Below, in pieces: positions 17,325-26,213 of a DNA stretch of 64,000 nucleotides. Position 1 is the first letter of the stretch; the number at the start of each line of letters is the position of its first letter. Origin of the DNA: CAZADA01 sp964568975 (lineage in GTDB: Bacteria > Pseudomonadota > Alphaproteobacteria > Caulobacterales > Maricaulaceae); contig CAZMSO010000005.1 of NCBI GenBank assembly GCA_964568975.1, positions 47,350-111,349 of the forward strand, written 5' to 3'. The notes under the pieces are model-generated. The model was not told the origin of the DNA and made no database searches. It was given only the letters and a program-made list of their open reading frames with translations. The translations under genes and the position numbers were made by a program.

Positions 17325-17357
17325 GCGCCCAACCCCGCGGCGTGGTAGCCTCAGCCG

Positions 17358-17939
17358 ATGACCGATGTTGTCTCGACCGACCCGCCCATGTCCGCGGACG
17401 ACTTCCTCGCCTGGGCGGAAGGCCGCGAGGGCCGGTGGGAGCTCATCGGCGGCACGCCCTGGCGCGCCATGGCCGGGGCGACGGCGCGCCACGACGACAT
17501 CGTGGTCAACATCATCAGCGCGTTGCGCGCGCTGTTGCGCGGAGGGCCGTGCCGGCCACGGTCGGCGGACCAGGCGGTGCGGATTCCCAAAGGCAATGTC
17601 CGCCGGCCGGACGTGCTGATCGATTGCGGACGCCGCGACGGGCGCGCCTTAGCCGCGATCACGCCGGCGGCGGTGTTTGACGTGCAATCGCCCTCCACGA
17701 CGAGCATCGACTATTCGCTCAAGCTTGATGAGTACCGTTCGATCGCGAGCCTGCGCCACATCGTCTACATCGACCCCGACCGCGCCCGCGCCGCCCATTG
17801 GTCGCGCACAGACGCCGACGCGCCGTGGACGGTCCAGGACCTGATCGGGCTGGACAACGCGCTCGATCTGTCGGCCGTCGGCGCAGAGCTGCCCCTCAGC
17901 GCGATTTATGAGGACGGCGACCTGGACGCCCAGGCCTGA
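17358..17939 (+). CDS. Uma2 family (DUF820) putative endonuclease
   Basis: 193 residues. Uma2/DUF820 fold of the PD-(D/E)XK superfamily: MSADDFLAWAEGREGRWELIGG at the N-terminus, RRPDVLIDC with Asp85, then FDVQSPSTTSIDYSLKLDEY with Lys122. In most family members the second acidic position is Glu (EVLSPST); here it is Asp108 followed by Val-Gln. These proteins are abundant in cyanobacteria and scattered in other bacteria; cellular role is not established. Located 33 bases after the thiolase stop, same strand. Confidence 0.85.
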   Translation: MTDVVSTDPPMSADDFLAWAEGREGRWELIGGTPWRAMAGATARHDDIVVNIISALRALLRGGPCRPRSADQAVRIPKGNVRRPDVLIDCGRRDGRALAAITPAAVFDVQSPSTTSIDYSLKLDEYRSIASLRHIVYIDPDRARAAHWSRTDADAPWTVQDLIGLDNALDLSAVGAELPLSAIYEDGDLDAQA

Positions 17940-17978
17940 GGCCTTGGGAACGCCGAAGGGGATGCAGCCGCCCCGGCT

Positions 17979-18653
17979 CTATCCGCGCCGCAAGACCACG
18001 ACCCTGTTGTTCGCGGGCATCGCGATCGTGCGATCGAGGGCGAGGCCGTGGGGCGCGGCGGTCGCGGCCACCTGATCGAGATCGCGCACGCCCCAGTCCG
18101 GGTCGCGCTGTTTGAGGGAGGCGTCGAAGTCGGCGTTTGAGGGCGCGGTGTGAACACCGCCCTCAGAGAACGGCCCGTAAAGCGCCAATACCCCGCCCGC
18201 GCGCAACACCCGGCCCGCGCCGGCGAGCAGACCCTCCGCCGCCGCCCAGGGCGCAATGTGGATCATGTTGATGGAGACGACCGCGTCGAACGGCGCGTCC
18301 CCTTCCCGTCCCTCCACCGATCTCTCGACCGGCCAAACGGCGTCGCGCGCGTCGAGGGCGATCGGCGCGGCGATCTGGGCGAGCCCCGCATGCGCGGCCC
18401 AGGCCGCGATGCTCGCGCGCGAGGCGGGATCAGGGTCCGTCGGCCGCCAGTGCAGATCCGGGCGCGCGCTGACAACCGCCACGGCGTGCTCGCCCGTGCC
18501 CGCGCCGATCTCCAGCACATGGGCGTTTGGCGCGAGCAGGCCCGCCAACGCCTCCGCAAGGGCGGCCTGATTGCGCCCGGCGGAGGGTGAAAACAGCCGC
18601 GCATCCTGCGCAGCGGCGCGCTCTTCCAACGCGATGGGCTTGTCTGTGCTCAT
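17979..18653 (-). CDS. DUF938 SAM-dependent methyltransferase
   Basis: 224 residues. Class I methyltransferase of the DUF938 group: the N-terminal ARLFSPSAGRNQAALAEAL is diagnostic, followed by SAM motif I VLEIGAGTGEHAV, motif II-like WRPTDPDP, and FDAVVSINMIHIAPW. The C-terminal half has GVLALYGPFSEGGVHTAPSN, typical of the family. The methyl acceptor is unknown. Converges on the Uma2 gene and is divergent from the C5 methyltransferase gene, sharing a 127-base upstream region. Confidence 0.9.
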   Translation of the reverse strand: MSTDKPIALEERAAAQDARLFSPSAGRNQAALAEALAGLLAPNAHVLEIGAGTGEHAVAVVSARPDLHWRPTDPDPASRASIAAWAAHAGLAQIAAPIALDARDAVWPVERSVEGREGDAPFDAVVSINMIHIAPWAAAEGLLAGAGRVLRAGGVLALYGPFSEGGVHTAPSNADFDASLKQRDPDWGVRDLDQVAATAAPHGLALDRTIAMPANNRVVVLRRG

Positions 18654-18780
18654 AACTCTCTCACGGCTCCCTCACAGCTCGGTTGGGGCGTCGCCGACGC
18701 CTGAGGCAGAGCGCATAAGCGCCGTCCGCTGACGCCCTGCGTCGAATTCGCTCTGGCGCGGCGACGTCAATCACGCTGGA

Positions 18781-19983
18781 ATGATCGTCATGACGGCGCT
18801 CACGGTCCTGGAGTTCTTCGCCGGCGGCGGTCTCGCGCGAGCCGGGCTCGAACGGGAGGGATCATGGCGATGCGCCTTCGCGAACGATTATGATCCCATG
18901 AAAGCCGCTGCGTATCGTGCACACTTTCGTGACAATGTGATCACGCAAGCGGATGTGTGGGATCTCAGCGGCGATGCGCTGCTGGCGGCGACGGCGGGGC
19001 GGGCGGCCGACCTCGCCTGGGCGAGCTTTCCCTGCCAGGACTTGTCGCTGGCGGGCCCGCGCGCAGGGCTTGCGGGGGCGCGCTCAAACGCATTTCACGG
19101 CTTTTGGCGGCTTGTCACGGCGCTGCGGACCGCCGGCTGCGCGCCACGCGCGATTGCGCTGGAGAATGTGACGGGCCTGCTCACCTCCCATGGCGGCGCT
19201 GATTTTGAGCGCATCATCGCGGCGCTGGTGGAGGCCGGTTATGTCGCCGGCGCGTTGCAGCTGGACGCCGCAGCGTTTCTGCCCCAATCGCGGCCGCGCG
19301 TGTTCATTGTGGCCGTGGATCACGCGGTCTTACAGCGCCTGGGAGCCGTGGCCGCCATGGCGGCGGGTCCTGATCCGAACCGGTGGGGCTGCGCGTCGGC
19401 GGTTATCCTCGCTCACGCTCGGCTGCCGGCGCGGCTCAAGGCGCAATGGGCCTGGTGGCGGCTGCCGACGCCGCCGGCGCGCAACGCCGACTTGATCGAC
19501 GTGCTGGAGGAGGACGCGTCCTGGTGGCCGGACGCGAAAACCCAGCGGCTGCTTGGTCTCATGGGCGCGCGCAGCCTCGCCAAGCTCGACGCGGCGCGCG
19601 CCTCGCGAGCGCGCCGCATCGCCGCTGTTTACCGCCGCGTGCGCGTGGAGGCCGGCCGCCGGGTGCAGCGGGCTGAGGCGCGCTTTGATGGGCTGGCGGG
19701 GTGTTTGCGCACGCCGGGCGGCGGCTCATCGCGTCAGTTTATCCTTGAGTGCCAAGGCCACGCCGCGCTGCGCGCCCGCGCGATCACTCCGCGCGAAGCG
19801 GCGCGTCTTATGGGTGTGAGCGATGCCTATCCGTTGCCCACCTCCGACACCGCGGCGTTGAAGCTCTTGGGCGACGGCGTGGCGGTCCCGGTTGTGGCCT
19901 GGCTGGCGGAGCATCTGCTGACGCCGCTGCTCTACCCCGCGACAGCCGAGGCGCCGCCGCCCACGCGCGCCGCCGCCCTGTGA
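18781..19983 (+). CDS. dcm: DNA (cytosine-5-)-methyltransferase
   Basis: 400 residues (397 if ATG 18790 is used). Methylates C5 of cytosine in a specific DNA sequence using SAM. Motif I is LEFFAGGGLARAGLE; motif IV with catalytic Cys85 is FPCQDLSLAG; motif VI is ALENVTGLL (Glu128); motif VIII is FLPQSRPRVFIVAVD (about 166-180); the C-terminal motif X region is ALKLLGDGVAVPVV. The target recognition domain should be about residues 220-310, and its sequence does not reveal the target. The TGA stop overlaps the GTG start of vsr (GTGA), so the two proteins are made together. No restriction endonuclease is next to it. Confidence 0.93.
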   Translation: MIVMTALTVLEFFAGGGLARAGLEREGSWRCAFANDYDPMKAAAYRAHFRDNVITQADVWDLSGDALLAATAGRAADLAWASFPCQDLSLAGPRAGLAGARSNAFHGFWRLVTALRTAGCAPRAIALENVTGLLTSHGGADFERIIAALVEAGYVAGALQLDAAAFLPQSRPRVFIVAVDHAVLQRLGAVAAMAAGPDPNRWGCASAVILAHARLPARLKAQWAWWRLPTPPARNADLIDVLEEDASWWPDAKTQRLLGLMGARSLAKLDAARASRARRIAAVYRRVRVEAGRRVQRAEARFDGLAGCLRTPGGGSSRQFILECQGHAALRARAITPREAARLMGVSDAYPLPTSDTAALKLLGDGVAVPVVAWLAEHLLTPLLYPATAEAPPPTRAAAL

Positions 19984-20498
19984 CGGACGTTTTCACGCCG
20001 GAGCGCCGCGCGGCGGTGATGCGCGCGGTCAAAGCCCGCGACACCAAGCCTGAGCGCACTGTGCGCCGGCTCCTCCACGCGCTCGGCTACCGCTTCCGGC
20101 TGCATCGCAAGGACTTGCCCGGCGCGCCGGACATCGTGCTGCCCGCCCGCCGGGCGGTGATCTTCGTCCATGGTTGCTTTTGGCACGGCCACCATTGCCG
20201 TCGCGGCGCCCGGGCGCCGCACGCGAACCGGGCCTATTGGCTCGCGAAGATCGCGCGCAACCGAGCCCGCGACGCCGCCGCGTGCGACGCCCTCGCCGCC
20301 CAGGGCTGGCGCGTGGCGACGGTGTGGGAGTGTGCGCTGAAACACAGCCGGCGCGAGGAACTGTCGGCGGCGCTTGCCGCCTTTCTCGGCGCCCCCGGCG
20401 CAGCGACCGCCGCGGCCGGTTCAAATGTCAGCCAAGACGCGTTACCTCAGCGGATGACGATTGGAGATGGCCCATGCACGACCTCACTCGAGAATTGA
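19980..20498 (+). CDS. vsr: Very short patch repair endonuclease Vsr
   Basis: 172 residues from GTG 19980, which overlaps the methyltransferase stop by four bases. Nicks DNA 5' of T in T:G mismatches produced by deamination of 5-methylcytosine. Numbering follows E. coli Vsr closely: Glu25 in DTKPE, metal ligand Asp51 in APDIVLP, His64 and His69 in FVHGCFWHGH, zinc ligands in HGC...HHC, and a C-terminal GWRVATVWECAL. A 30-residue C-terminal extension beyond the usual end runs into the start of the next gene. Pairing with the upstream C5 methyltransferase explains its role. Confidence 0.95.
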   Translation: MTDVFTPERRAAVMRAVKARDTKPERTVRRLLHALGYRFRLHRKDLPGAPDIVLPARRAVIFVHGCFWHGHHCRRGARAPHANRAYWLAKIARNRARDAAACDALAAQGWRVATVWECALKHSRREELSAALAAFLGAPGAATAAAGSNVSQDALPQRMTIGDGPCTTSLEN

Positions 20499-20845
20499 TC
20501 GACCGCCTGGCGACGCTGACGCGCGAAGGCCGCATCCCCTGGGTGGAGGGCCCGGGCCAAAACGCATTTGGGTTTGAAGCCGACGGCTATGCGGTTTCCG
20601 TGGACGCCGCGCCGTCAGGGCCGATGATTGTGGTGGCGGATTCCGAAGGCCGCGAGCTTGAAGCGCTCACAGGCGAGGAACTCTCGGAAAGCCGCAACGC
20701 TGAAGGCCTTGATTACGAAACCGTCGTGCGGGAGATGCACGCCAGCGCGCGGCGCGCGGCGCTCGGCACCGATGAAGCCATTAAGCGGATCCTGACGACA
20801 TTGTCGCCGGGCGGCGAAGCGGGCGGGCGCACGCCGGCGAGCTGA
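20474..20845 (+). CDS. Small hypothetical protein downstream of vsr
   Basis: 123 residues from ATG 20474, with ttggagatgg upstream as ribosome binding site; the start lies inside the 3' end of vsr in another frame. Not recognised. Features: N-terminal LTRELIDRLATLTREGRIPW helix, a beta-rich middle (GYAVSVDAAPSGPMIVVADSEG), then a helical C-terminus (DYETVVREMHASARRAALGTDEAIKRIL). Acidic, cytoplasmic, no cysteine. Overlap with vsr makes co-translation with the methylation unit likely, but a role in DNA modification is only suggested by position. Confidence 0.7.
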   Translation: MHDLTRELIDRLATLTREGRIPWVEGPGQNAFGFEADGYAVSVDAAPSGPMIVVADSEGRELEALTGEELSESRNAEGLDYETVVREMHASARRAALGTDEAIKRILTTLSPGGEAGGRTPAS

Positions 20846-20849
20846 CGAA

Positions 20850-21914
20850 TCAACCAGCCGCCTCGGCCTGCTCCGCGAGCCACACGCCGCGCGCCACCGC
20901 CCGCGCCAGGCAGTCGGCCGCCAGACTCCCCAGCCGCGCCAGAAGAAACGGATCCGCCGCCGGCGCGTCCTCGCCCAACGCCACGGCGAAGACGATGTCG
21001 CCGTCAAAGGGCGCGTGCACCGGCCGGATGGCGCGCGCGAGCCCGTCCTGGGCCATTATGGCCACGCGCTGCGCCTGCGCGGGCGTCAAGGCGGAGTCGA
21101 CGGCCACGATGGCGATCGTGGTGTTCTGGCGCGTGCCGGCCAGCACGCGCGGATCAACCTTGGCGCGGCCCCAGTCCTCGAGATCCATCGGCCCACGCCC
21201 GGCCGCATCGCCGCCCGCCCATGGCCGCGCGCCGCCAAACTCCGGCGCGCCCTCCCATGTCTGCTCAAACGGCCAGGCCCAAAACGCGTCGGTCCCCGGC
21301 ATGCGCGGCGCGCCGAAGCAGTTGACAGCCACAAGGGCGCCCACAGCCAGGCCGTCGCGCGTCACCGCGCTCGCCGAGCCCAAACCGCCAGGACCCGCGC
21401 CGGCGCGCGCGCCCAAGCCCGCGCCCGCCCGCCCCAGGGCGAAACGCTCATCGACAGCGTTGAGCGCCGCTGCGCCCAAATCGCGGTAGGGCGGCGCGCC
21501 GCCCCAGGCTTTGTCGCCGCCATTGGCCAAATCATAGAGGATCGCGGCGGGCACCACGGGCGAGGGCGGAACCCCCTCTTGGCGGAAAAGCTCAAACCCC
21601 TCGCCGCGAGCGCCGAGCGCCGCCGTCACCGCGTCGGCGGCCGCCAGCCCGTAAACCGACCCCCCGCTCAACACCAGAGCATCGATCGCATCAACAAGGG
21701 TGTGCGGCGCAAGCGCGTCCGTCTCGCGCGCCCCGGGTCCCCCGCCGCGCACATCCACCGCACACACCAGGCGTCCCGCCCGCCGCCGCACCACAGTGAC
21801 GCCAGTGGCGGCCCGCTCGTCCTGGGCGTTGCCGACCAGAAGATCGCCCACATCTGTGATCAGATTGCGCGCGCCCGGCCGCGTGGACAGGGACGCCTCG
21901 CCCGTGATCGTCAT
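20850..21914 (-). CDS. P1 (S58) family peptidase, DmpA/NylC-like
   Basis: 354 residues from ATG 21914. Ntn-type self-processing hydrolase: N-terminal NLITDVGDLLVGNAQDERAATGVT, then ALVLSGGSVYGLAAADAV, typical of the L-aminopeptidase/D-esterase family. The likely autocleavage site is Asn264-Thr265 in TRQNTTIAIVAVDS, giving an N-terminal threonine nucleophile. Family members cleave N-terminal D-Ala, beta-peptides or nylon oligomers; the substrate here is unknown. No signal peptide. Converges on the small gene after vsr, with a 4-base gap, and is divergent from ggt. Confidence 0.9.
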   Translation of the reverse strand: MTITGEASLSTRPGARNLITDVGDLLVGNAQDERAATGVTVVRRRAGRLVCAVDVRGGGPGARETDALAPHTLVDAIDALVLSGGSVYGLAAADAVTAALGARGEGFELFRQEGVPPSPVVPAAILYDLANGGDKAWGGAPPYRDLGAAALNAVDERFALGRAGAGLGARAGAGPGGLGSASAVTRDGLAVGALVAVNCFGAPRMPGTDAFWAWPFEQTWEGAPEFGGARPWAGGDAAGRGPMDLEDWGRAKVDPRVLAGTRQNTTIAIVAVDSALTPAQAQRVAIMAQDGLARAIRPVHAPFDGDIVFAVALGEDAPAADPFLLARLGSLAADCLARAVARGVWLAEQAEAAG

Positions 21915-22062
21915 CAACGCCGCTCCTCGACCCCATTCACGTCCAGTTCGTTCCCGCCGGAGTATCGATGATTGACCACAGCAGATCCACGCCGGACAAC
22001 GGACCTGCGGCGTCGCCGCACCCCCACGCGTTCACACCGCCATCGCTTTGAGAGACACGGCC

Positions 22063-24056
22063 ATGACCCACTTCGCCTCCGCACGGCCCCACACGCGCTG
22101 GGGCGCGCCCTCCGGCGCTCGGGCGCGCACCGCCATGGGTGCGGCGCTCGCTCTTGTGATCGGCGTGATGGCGACCGCCTGCTCGCGCGCGCCGTCCCCA
22201 TCGCCGGAAGCCCAGGACGCCGACCCTGGGCGTCCCGCCGTGACGGCGCCGGGCGCGGACGCGGAGGCGATGGTGGCCGCCGCCCACCCGCTGGCCGTGG
22301 CGGCCGGTCTGGAGATGCTGCGCGCCGGCGGCTCAGCGGTCGATGCGGCCGTGGCCGTCGAAGCGACGCTGAGCTTAGTGGAGCCGCAGAGCTCCGGCTT
22401 CGCCGGCGGGGCGTTCCTCGTCCACTATGACGGCGAGACCAGCGCCATCACAGTGTATGACGGTCGCGAAGCGGCGCCGGCCGCGGCGACGCCGGACATG
22501 TTCCTCGACGACGCCGGCGCGCCCTTGGGTTTTCGCGACGCCTGGGCGAGCGGGCTCAGCGTCGGCGTGCCCGGCGTGGTGGACATGCTCGCCCTCGCCC
22601 ATAGCGATCACGGGGCTCTGCCCTGGGCGGACGTGCTCGCGCCGGCGATCACGCTTGCAGAGGATGGGTTCCCCGTCTCACCGCGCCTCAATCAGCTGAT
22701 TAGCCTGTTGCGCTTTCACCTTGAGGTCCAACCGCAGACGCGCGCCTACTTCTTCCCTGACGGCGAGCCCGCGCCCGTCGGCCACATTCTGAAAAACCCG
22801 GCCTATGCGCAGACATTGCGCGCGTTGGCGCAGGATCCTCGCGCGCTCCACACCGGGCCCATCGCCCAAGCGATCCTCACCGCCGCACAGGCCCAACCGC
22901 GCCCCAGCCGGCTGACCGCGGCGGATTTCGCCTCCTACAACGCCCGCCGGACGCAGCCCATCTGCACGCCCTATCGCGCGTGGCGGGTGTGCGGCGCGCC
23001 GCCGCCGGCGTCGGGAGGGCTCGCCGTCGGCCAGATCTTGGGCGTGTTGGAGCGCCATGACTTCGACGCCGGCGGCGCCGAGGACGTCGACAATTGGGTG
23101 CTCTTTACGGAAGCCCAGCGGCTCGCTTACGCCGACCGCGACCGGTATGTGGCCGATGAACGCTATGTGGCGGTGCCGAAGGCGGGGCTGTTAGACCCGC
23201 GCTATCTCGCCCAGCGCGCCGCGCTCATCGACGCCCATGGCGCGGCCCGCGAGACGGTGACGGCCGGCGACCCCTGGGCGTTTGATCCCGCCGGACCGGC
23301 CCCGGAGAGCGTGGGCCTCGACACCACGGCGGAGGCGCCGGGCACGACCCATTTCGTGATCGTCGACGCCGCGGGAGACGTCGTCTCCATGACCGCCACC
23401 GTCGAGGCGCCCTTCGGGTCCGGGCGGATGGCCGGCGGCATGATGCTCAACAATGAGCTGACGGATTTCGCGCGCGCGCCCGTGGACGCCCAAGGCCGCC
23501 AAGCCGCCAACCGCGTGGAGGCGGGCAAGCGGCCGCGCTCATCCATGTCGCCGACCATTGTGGTGGATGAGACCGGCGCGTTTGTGATGGCTACAGGCTC
23601 GCCCGGCGGCAACTCCATCATCGCCTACACCGCAAAGTCTCTCGTCGGCGTGCTGGACTGGGGTTTGACGCCCCAAGAGGCGGCGGAGCTGCCGAATGTC
23701 GTGGCGCGCGGCGCGCAAGTGCGCGTGGAGGCGGGCCACCCCCGCAGCGAGGAATTGGCCGCCGCGCTCACCGCCCGCGGCTTTGCGGTGGCCGAGCCGT
23801 CGCGGGAAAACTCCGGCATCCACACCATTGTGCGTCAGCCCGATGGCGTGCTGGTCGGCGCCGCCGACCCCCGCCGCGAAGGCGTCGTCGGNNNNNNNNN
23901 NNNNNNNNNNNNNNNNNNNNNNNNNNNNNNNNNNNNNNNNNNNNNNNNNNNNNNNNNNNNNNNNNNNNNNNNNNNNNNNNNNNNNNNNNNNAGCCCGATG
24001 GCGTGCTGGTCGGCGCCGCCGACCCCCGCCGCGAAGGCGTCGTCGGAACGCCTTAA
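22063..24056 (+). CDS. ggt: Gamma-glutamyltransferase, interrupted by a false assembly gap
   Basis: N-terminus MTHFASARPHTRWGAPSG at ATG 22063, hydrophobic segment ending ATAC (Cys40, a weak lipobox). Two-chain Ntn hydrolase: SLVEPQSSGFAGGAF, LNNELTDFA, and the autocleavage site before Thr428 in PGTTHFVIVD. It hydrolyses or transfers gamma-glutamyl groups, e.g. glutathione, in the periplasm. The 100 N at 23892-23991 separate two identical 55-base copies; deleting the N and one copy (155 bases) gives 612 codons plus a TAA at 24054-24056, ending GVVGTP. Taken literally the sequence shifts frame, so the raw scaffold would mis-translate the last residues. Confidence 0.92.
23837..24046. other. False assembly gap: 55-base duplicate around 100 N
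   Basis: Bases 23837-23891 are identical to 23992-24046, and the 100 N at 23892-23991 lie exactly between them. Collapsing the two copies restores the ggt reading frame (1994 minus 155 equals 613 codons). This is how two contigs overlapping by a 55-base k-mer look when a scaffolder pads them instead of merging. Confidence 0.92.
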
Positions 24057-24117
24057 GCCCGCACGTCGTCACATCCTTTAACAACTTTATCCTTTAAGAA
24101 TTTCCGCTGAGGTCGCT

Positions 24118-24555
24118 ATGCTGAAATCGATGTTATTATTTCACGTGACTCTACTCTTATTTTTTGGAGAGAAAACTTTAGCCCAGACTCTAATTTGCCG
24201 CCCTGATAAATCAGTATCTTTCGAAAACATAGAAACGAAGGAAAGCTTGCGCGCACGCGATCTGCACATTCGAATCGGTCGTGTTGGTGAAAATTACCTT
24301 CTCCAACGATGCTCATTTACTCAAAGCCAGGGGCATACGACCTGTGACAGTTACGCGGTTGATCACACATCTTACACGCAGTCGCCTGCTAAATTTATCT
24401 GCGAAATCGATGATTCAATACCGGCATGCAATGGCTTCCCGATCAAACACTACTATTTCGCCGGCCAGCTCGATGTACAACTCTATCAAGATGGTTCGTA
24501 CATAGAAAACATGGGTCGCGGCATAGTCTACTTCGGACAGTGCGCGATCGAATAA
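24118..24555 (+). CDS. AT-rich secreted cysteine-rich orphan protein
   Basis: 145 residues, not recognised. N-terminal signal peptide (MLKSMLLFHVTLLLFFGEKTLAQ, cleavage near residue 22-23) and six cysteines at 27, 65, 76, 95, 104 and 142, enough for three disulfides; the rest is beta-rich with many Tyr and Ser. G+C of the gene counted by hand is about 45%, far below the surrounding genes, and AT-ending codons are frequent, indicating recent acquisition. The leader region 24057-24117 is also AT-rich. It sits between ggt (same strand) and a convergent phosphatase gene. Function unknown; export to the periplasm or outside is likely. Confidence 0.75.
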   Translation: MLKSMLLFHVTLLLFFGEKTLAQTLICRPDKSVSFENIETKESLRARDLHIRIGRVGENYLLQRCSFTQSQGHTTCDSYAVDHTSYTQSPAKFICEIDDSIPACNGFPIKHYYFAGQLDVQLYQDGSYIENMGRGIVYFGQCAIE

Positions 24556-24563
24556 CGCCCCGC

Positions 24564-25388
24564 TCACTCCCGGCGCAACAGTATGTCCGTCAGCAGGCTC
24601 CCCAGAGCGCTCGGGCGGTAAGCGGCCTTGAACGCTTTGGGATCGAAGCCGCCCTCCGACCACTCGATCAGCGACAGGCCCCGCGCCTCGCCCTCGCGCA
24701 CATAGGCCTCGAAATACGCGTCGAGAACGCCGGTCTTGCCGCCGCGCAGGTGCAGATACTTCGGCGACAGCTGCTGAAGCGCCGCGGACACCGGCTCGCC
24801 CAACTGGAAATGGCGGTAGAACACGCCCATCAGTCCCGCCCGATCCGCGCCGGACTTGCAGTGCATCAGCGCCGGATAGCGAATGGTCGCGAACAGATCG
24901 CGGATCATGCGCGGCACCACCGGCCAGGGCGCGTGACGGGAATTGACGCGCAGCGTGACAAGCTCGAGGCCCAAGCGATCGCACGCATCGCGCTCCAGCA
25001 CATGAAACGATTTCCGCGACAGCCCACGCAGATTAATCACGGTCTTGATCCCCCGCGCCGCCCAGCGGTCGAGCTGCGCCGGGCTCGGCTGGTTGGAGCG
25101 CCACATCTCGCCGTCGATGGCGTGGGCGTTTTGGAACGCGACGCGCAGGATGTGATGGTCGCCGAACAATAGGCCAAGATGCGCCGTGAGCCGCTTTAAC
25201 GGCGTGGCCAGGCGCGCCGCGACCTCGGCGTCCGTCACGGCCGGCTCGGGAAAGAAACTGAGGACGCGATGCGCCACCCCCGCCGGCGGCGCAGCCGGCT
25301 CGCGCCGCAAATGCGGCGGGCGCGAGGCGGCGTCGGGCGCGGGATTGTCGGGCGCGGGAGCGTCAGATGTCGTCGTGTCGGCGGTCAT
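24564..25388 (-). CDS. Dual-specificity / tyrosine phosphatase-like protein
   Basis: 274 residues starting MTADTTTSDAP at 25388; the frame is open further upstream but overlaps the queE end. The phosphatase loop is HCKSGADRAG (CX5R), preceded by INLRG and GEMWRSNQPSP, the layout of cyanobacterial/bacterial DSP-like and Siw14-like phosphatases. The N-terminal 40 residues are Pro/Ala-rich and disordered. The substrate may be protein, inositol phosphate or lipid phosphate; undetermined. Located 46 bases downstream of queE on the same strand. Confidence 0.85.
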   Translation of the reverse strand: MTADTTTSDAPAPDNPAPDAASRPPHLRREPAAPPAGVAHRVLSFFPEPAVTDAEVAARLATPLKRLTAHLGLLFGDHHILRVAFQNAHAIDGEMWRSNQPSPAQLDRWAARGIKTVINLRGLSRKSFHVLERDACDRLGLELVTLRVNSRHAPWPVVPRMIRDLFATIRYPALMHCKSGADRAGLMGVFYRHFQLGEPVSAALQQLSPKYLHLRGGKTGVLDAYFEAYVREGEARGLSLIEWSEGGFDPKAFKAAYRPSALGSLLTDILLRRE

Positions 25389-25434
25389 GGAGCGGCTATC
25401 GCACGGCGCGCGCCCTGGCGAAACGCCGGCGCGC

Positions 25435-26070
25435 TCACGGCAAGCCCGCCAGCTTGTGCGTTTGCAGACACAACCGCCAGCGCGGGTGCTCCAAGCAGTA
25501 CTGCGCCGCGCCGGCGGTGTTGTCCGCAAGCGCCGGCCCGTCCATGGGCTGCAGCAGAAACGCGGCGAAGGCCAAGCCCTCAAACGCGTGCGGGGGCGCG
25601 CCCTCTTGGGGGTAGACGAGCTTCAATTCATCGCCCGCCGTTAGTGCAAGCGCAGCGCCCGCTTTCGGGCTCACACACACCCAATCAAGGCCGGGCGGGG
25701 CGGCGAGCGTGCCGTTCGTCTCCACCCCCACCTCAAAGCCCGCCTTATGCAGCGCCGCAATCAGCGGAGCGTCGAGCTGCAGCAGAGGCTCGCCGCCCGT
25801 GCACACCACATAGGGCGCGCCGTCTGCGCCCGCCGGCCAGGCCGCCTGCACCGCCTGCGCAAGAGCCTCCGGCGTCGCGAAGCGACCGCCGCCGGGCCCG
25901 TCCGTCCCCACAAAATCCGTGTCGCAAAACTGGCAGATCGCGGAGGCGCGGTCCGCCTCGCGCCCGCTCCATAAATTGCAGCCGGCGAAGCGCAAAAACA
26001 CCGCCGCGCGGCCCGCGCGCAGCCCCTCGCCCTGAAGGGTGTAGTAGATCTCCTTCACTGCATAGCTCAT
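25435..26070 (-). CDS. queE: 7-carboxy-7-deazaguanine synthase QueE
   Basis: 211 residues. Radical SAM enzyme converting 6-carboxy-tetrahydropterin to 7-carboxy-7-deazaguanine in queuosine and 7-deazaguanine biosynthesis. N-terminal YYTLQGEGLRAGRAAVFLRFAGC; cluster cysteines Cys31, Cys46 and Cys49, i.e. CX14CX2C, the QueE variant of the radical SAM motif. CTGGEPLLQ (SAM contact) and GVETNGT follow. Start MSYAVKEIYY at 26070 is chosen; the longer frame to 26352 overlaps the porin end. No other queuosine gene is in the window. Confidence 0.95.
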   Translation of the reverse strand: MSYAVKEIYYTLQGEGLRAGRAAVFLRFAGCNLWSGREADRASAICQFCDTDFVGTDGPGGGRFATPEALAQAVQAAWPAGADGAPYVVCTGGEPLLQLDAPLIAALHKAGFEVGVETNGTLAAPPGLDWVCVSPKAGAALALTAGDELKLVYPQEGAPPHAFEGLAFAAFLLQPMDGPALADNTAGAAQYCLEHPRWRLCLQTHKLAGLP

Positions 26071-26213
26071 AGGCTGGAGATAGGCGGCGGCGCGCGCCAG
26101 CGGGAGGGGCCGACGCCGCCACACGCGATGTGACGGTCCGCCGCTCCCCGATCCGTCAACGCCCCACGTCAACGGCCGTCGGCCTCCCCTTGCGCACCGA
26201 GTGCGCAAACCGT

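Noticed and set aside
16143..17492. 449-codon minus-strand frame
   Set aside because: Antisense to the thiolase with all catalytic residues on the plus strand; no recognisable domain.
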